From the NCBI GenBank assembly GCA_017390825.1, contig JAFPAK010000347.1:1-6728 (forward strand): DNA of 6,728 nt, read 5' to 3'. Positions 5,354 to 6,728 of the stretch are shown one piece after another. Made by a program: the position numbers and the translations under genes. A model generated the notes under the pieces. That model had not been told where the DNA came from. It saw only the letters and a program-made list of their open reading frames with translations, and ran no database searches. The DNA comes from Clostridia bacterium (GTDB taxonomy: Bacteria > Bacillota_A > Clostridia > Oscillospirales > Acutalibacteraceae). The first letter of the stretch is position 1. Every line of letters begins with the position of its first letter.

Positions 5354-5520
5354 GTGATATTGTGAGACAGGTCTCACATTGATATTTTTGATAAATCAAA
5401 AGTGATATTAAAACCTGAAGGTTTTAGTGATATTTTATTCGCCCTTAAACTGTCGAAGGCAATATCACTCGGAGAAAGCCAAATATAAGCGCGAAGCAAT
5501 ATAACTCGCAGCAAGGCGAA
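5354..5520. repeat. Modular multi-hairpin repeat (GTGATATT/AATATCAC units)
   Basis: GTGATATT occurs at 5354-5361, 5402-5409 and 5427-5434, with a one-base variant TTGATATT at 5379-5386. Consecutive copies are separated by short hairpins with 2-base loops: TGTGAGAC/GTCTCACA (5361-5378), TTTTGAT/ATCAAAA (5386-5401) and TAAAACCT/AGGTTTTA (5409-5426). The exact inverse unit AATATCAC follows at 5461-5468, then the variants AATATAAG (5482-5489) and AATATAAC (5498-5505) with degenerate GAA-loop hairpins between them. TTCGCC (5438-5443) is inverted as GGCGAA (5515-5520). The whole could fold into a branched structure closed by GTGATATT with AATATCAC. I recall similar GTGATAT-spaced hairpin arrays between genes in Oscillospiraceae genomes. 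No protein is encoded. Confidence 0.7.
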
Positions 5521-5558
5521 AAAACTAGCCAAGTGTCCTTAAGAACACTTGGCTAGTT
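5519..5558 (-). terminator. Intrinsic terminator of the rightmost two-gene unit
   Basis: AACTAGCCAAGTGT (5523-5536) pairs perfectly over 14 bp with 5545-5558 around the 8-base loop CCTTAAGA. Read on the minus strand it is followed by six T's (5524-5519). It lies 11 bases after the stop codon of the 101-residue protein. There is no T run in the plus direction. Confidence 0.9.
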
Positions 5559-5569
5559 GAAGCGGTGTT

Positions 5570-5875
5570 TTATTTACGATAGTAAACAAAATATGCAATA
5601 ACGGAATGGAACTCGCCGTTTTCATCAACAGTAGTAAAGCGAACGCCATCATGACTTAACAGCTCCCCTGCCTCGCAATTAAATACACTGCAACGAAACA
5701 CATCCTTCCCGCCTGAATGAACGATAAGTTCGCCGTTAAGTATAGAAATACTGCCACCCTTTCCGAGTACTGTAGTAACACCATTGTCATCAACAGAAGC
5801 GGTATATCGAATTGGTCGGCGATCATACCTAAGCAATTCTTTTGGTACTTTCGGAGTTCTTTTAAACCAGCTCAT
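5570..5875 (-). CDS. Conserved-looking hypothetical protein, 101 residues
   Basis: I do not recognise a characterised family. The product is soluble, with a basic N-terminus (MSWFKRTPKVPKELLRYDRR) followed by a region that looks all-beta. GKGGSISILNGELIVHSGG (residues 39-57) suggests short hairpins, and it ends in an aromatic, basic tail (YFVYYRK). There is no signal peptide or membrane segment. Of two cysteines (Cys63, Cys68), none forms a metal-site motif. I chose the ATG at 5875, nine bases after GGAG (5885-5888), over an in-frame TTG at 5890. The start overlaps the end of the upstream membrane-protein gene by 14 bases, so translation is probably coupled and the two products may act together at the membrane. 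A strong terminator follows. I have an impression of similar short proteins in related Clostridia, but this is unverified. Confidence 0.75.
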   Translation of the reverse strand: MSWFKRTPKVPKELLRYDRRPIRYTASVDDNGVTTVLGKGGSISILNGELIVHSGGKDVFRCSVFNCEAGELLSHDGVRFTTVDENGEFHSVIAYFVYYRK

Positions 5876-6695
5876 CAACAGCTTCTCCAACAGAATTTTT
5901 AATGCTACTCTCAGTCTTTTTATACAGCTTTTTGGATGTGATACAAATCATAAATACAATTACAAATATTCCTGTGAAAACATCAAAAAACAGATGATCG
6001 TTAATTGACCTTATCTCAGCCTGAGGCTGAGTGAATTCAATAATATACTTTGGAGCAGCATAAACAAAGCAAACCATAGCATGAACAAATCCAAATCTCA
6101 ATAACCAATCTCTTGACAGATCTGTTTTAATTCCTGCATTGTATTTGCCGAAAAAGTGCCAGAAAACAAGATTAGATGTTAGCATTAAAATTTCAAGAAC
6201 AACATCACTTGTTCTCAACAAACCAAAATAATTAAAAAATACATATATCAAACGAATACATGCATAACCTACCGGAATTACAAATGAAATACCGGGCAGC
6301 TCAACACATTTAACACACAATACACCGTATAAAACAAAAAAGATGCTGCAAATAAATGATAAAGAAATGTATAAAAGGAAGAAAAGGCTGATTCTTTCTG
6401 TTGCGGCTTCTGTAAAAATATACACAAGCATCACCACACCATAAGCTATCGAAAATATTCCAAGAACAGGCGAGGATTTAATTTTCTGAATTCCGTCAAG
6501 CTTTTCGTATCCAATGATTATAGCAAGCAGTATCGCAACTATAGCCATTGCAGCACAAAGGAATTGATCTCCTTCATACTGTGTGTGGTAAAAACCGGTG
6601 GTTGGATCGATTTTATTAAGCAGATCATTGCAGCGCATTGCCACACAAATTATAACGCCTATAAGAAAAACTATGTATGAAATTATCTTTTTCAT
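5862..6695 (-). CDS. Hypothetical eight-helix integral membrane protein
   Basis: I do not recognise a named family. The 277 residues contain about eight hydrophobic segments: roughly 3-20, 46-63, 77-95, 102-125, 134-154, 163-182, 199-216 and 236-253. A short basic, Ser-rich C-terminal tail (SKKLYKKTESSIKN, 254-267) is probably cytosolic. The loop after helix 1 carries NKIDPTTGFYH (27-37), the most motif-like stretch outside the membrane. No transporter signature, ATP site, protease motif or sensor domain is seen. The start is the ATG at 6695, with AAGGA about 11 bases upstream, a somewhat long spacing. The gene overlaps the 101-residue protein gene downstream by 14 bases, and the pair ends at one terminator. 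Its promoter lies at or beyond the right edge of the window. Confidence 0.8.
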   Translation of the reverse strand: MKKIISYIVFLIGVIICVAMRCNDLLNKIDPTTGFYHTQYEGDQFLCAAMAIVAILLAIIIGYEKLDGIQKIKSSPVLGIFSIAYGVVMLVYIFTEAATERISLFFLLYISLSFICSIFFVLYGVLCVKCVELPGISFVIPVGYACIRLIYVFFNYFGLLRTSDVVLEILMLTSNLVFWHFFGKYNAGIKTDLSRDWLLRFGFVHAMVCFVYAAPKYIIEFTQPQAEIRSINDHLFFDVFTGIFVIVFMICITSKKLYKKTESSIKNSVGEAVDELV

Positions 6696-6728
6696 CTATA
6701 ACTAAATCCTTGAAATAAAATTTGATAT

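Noticed and set aside
5354..5520. CRISPR array
   Set aside because: The repeated unit is only 8 bp, spacers are self-complementary hairpins of irregular length, the units invert halfway and no cas gene is near.
5876..5890. TTG start at 5890 for the 101-residue protein
   Set aside because: The ATG at 5875 has GGAG nine bases upstream, and the TTG has no comparable site. The extra codons simply re-read the end of the overlapping gene.

Overview
The window looks like chromosomal DNA from a low-GC anaerobic member of the Bacillota, most likely a Ruminococcus-like member of the Oscillospiraceae. The evidence is the AT-rich intergenic DNA, AGGAG-type ribosome binding sites, sigma-A-like promoters, many compact intrinsic terminators, and the family variants present (a clostridial-type PurC, a signal-less Cu/Zn-SOD-like protein and a PhoU-fused Na/Pi transporter). 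This assignment is inference from memory of such genomes, not a database result.

Layout. At 1-100 (minus) lies the 5' part of a small-protein gene running off the left edge. It is divergent from a stand-alone SAICAR synthase gene (purC, 291-974, plus). purC ends in a strong hairpin that also encodes the last residues of a convergent Cu/Zn superoxide dismutase-like gene (1002-1505, minus). Upstream of that, also on the minus strand, is a SulP-family anion transporter with a STAS domain (1572 to about 3209). It has a perfect consensus promoter and its own terminator, but apparently no ATG, GTG or TTG at its true N-terminus. Divergent from it is a Na/Pi cotransporter-PhoU fusion (3415-5169, plus), preceded by 11-bp-phased TTAACA direct repeats that resemble a PhoP box. 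About 400 bp without a gene follow (5170-5569). They hold two terminators, a long imperfect hairpin and a modular multi-hairpin repeat built from GTGATATT and its reverse complement. The right end holds an overlapping two-gene minus-strand unit of unknown function: an eight-helix membrane protein and a 101-residue soluble protein.

How it fits together. These are mostly independent housekeeping or transport units (purine synthesis, oxidative stress, anion and phosphate uptake), each with its own promoter and terminator, rather than one pathway. Phosphate is the only regulatory theme visible in the DNA (PhoP-like box, Na/Pi transporter, PhoU domain). I see no phage, CRISPR, transposase, defence or secondary-metabolite system. 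The least explained parts are the multi-hairpin repeat, the non-canonical sulP start and the translationally coupled unknown gene pair.
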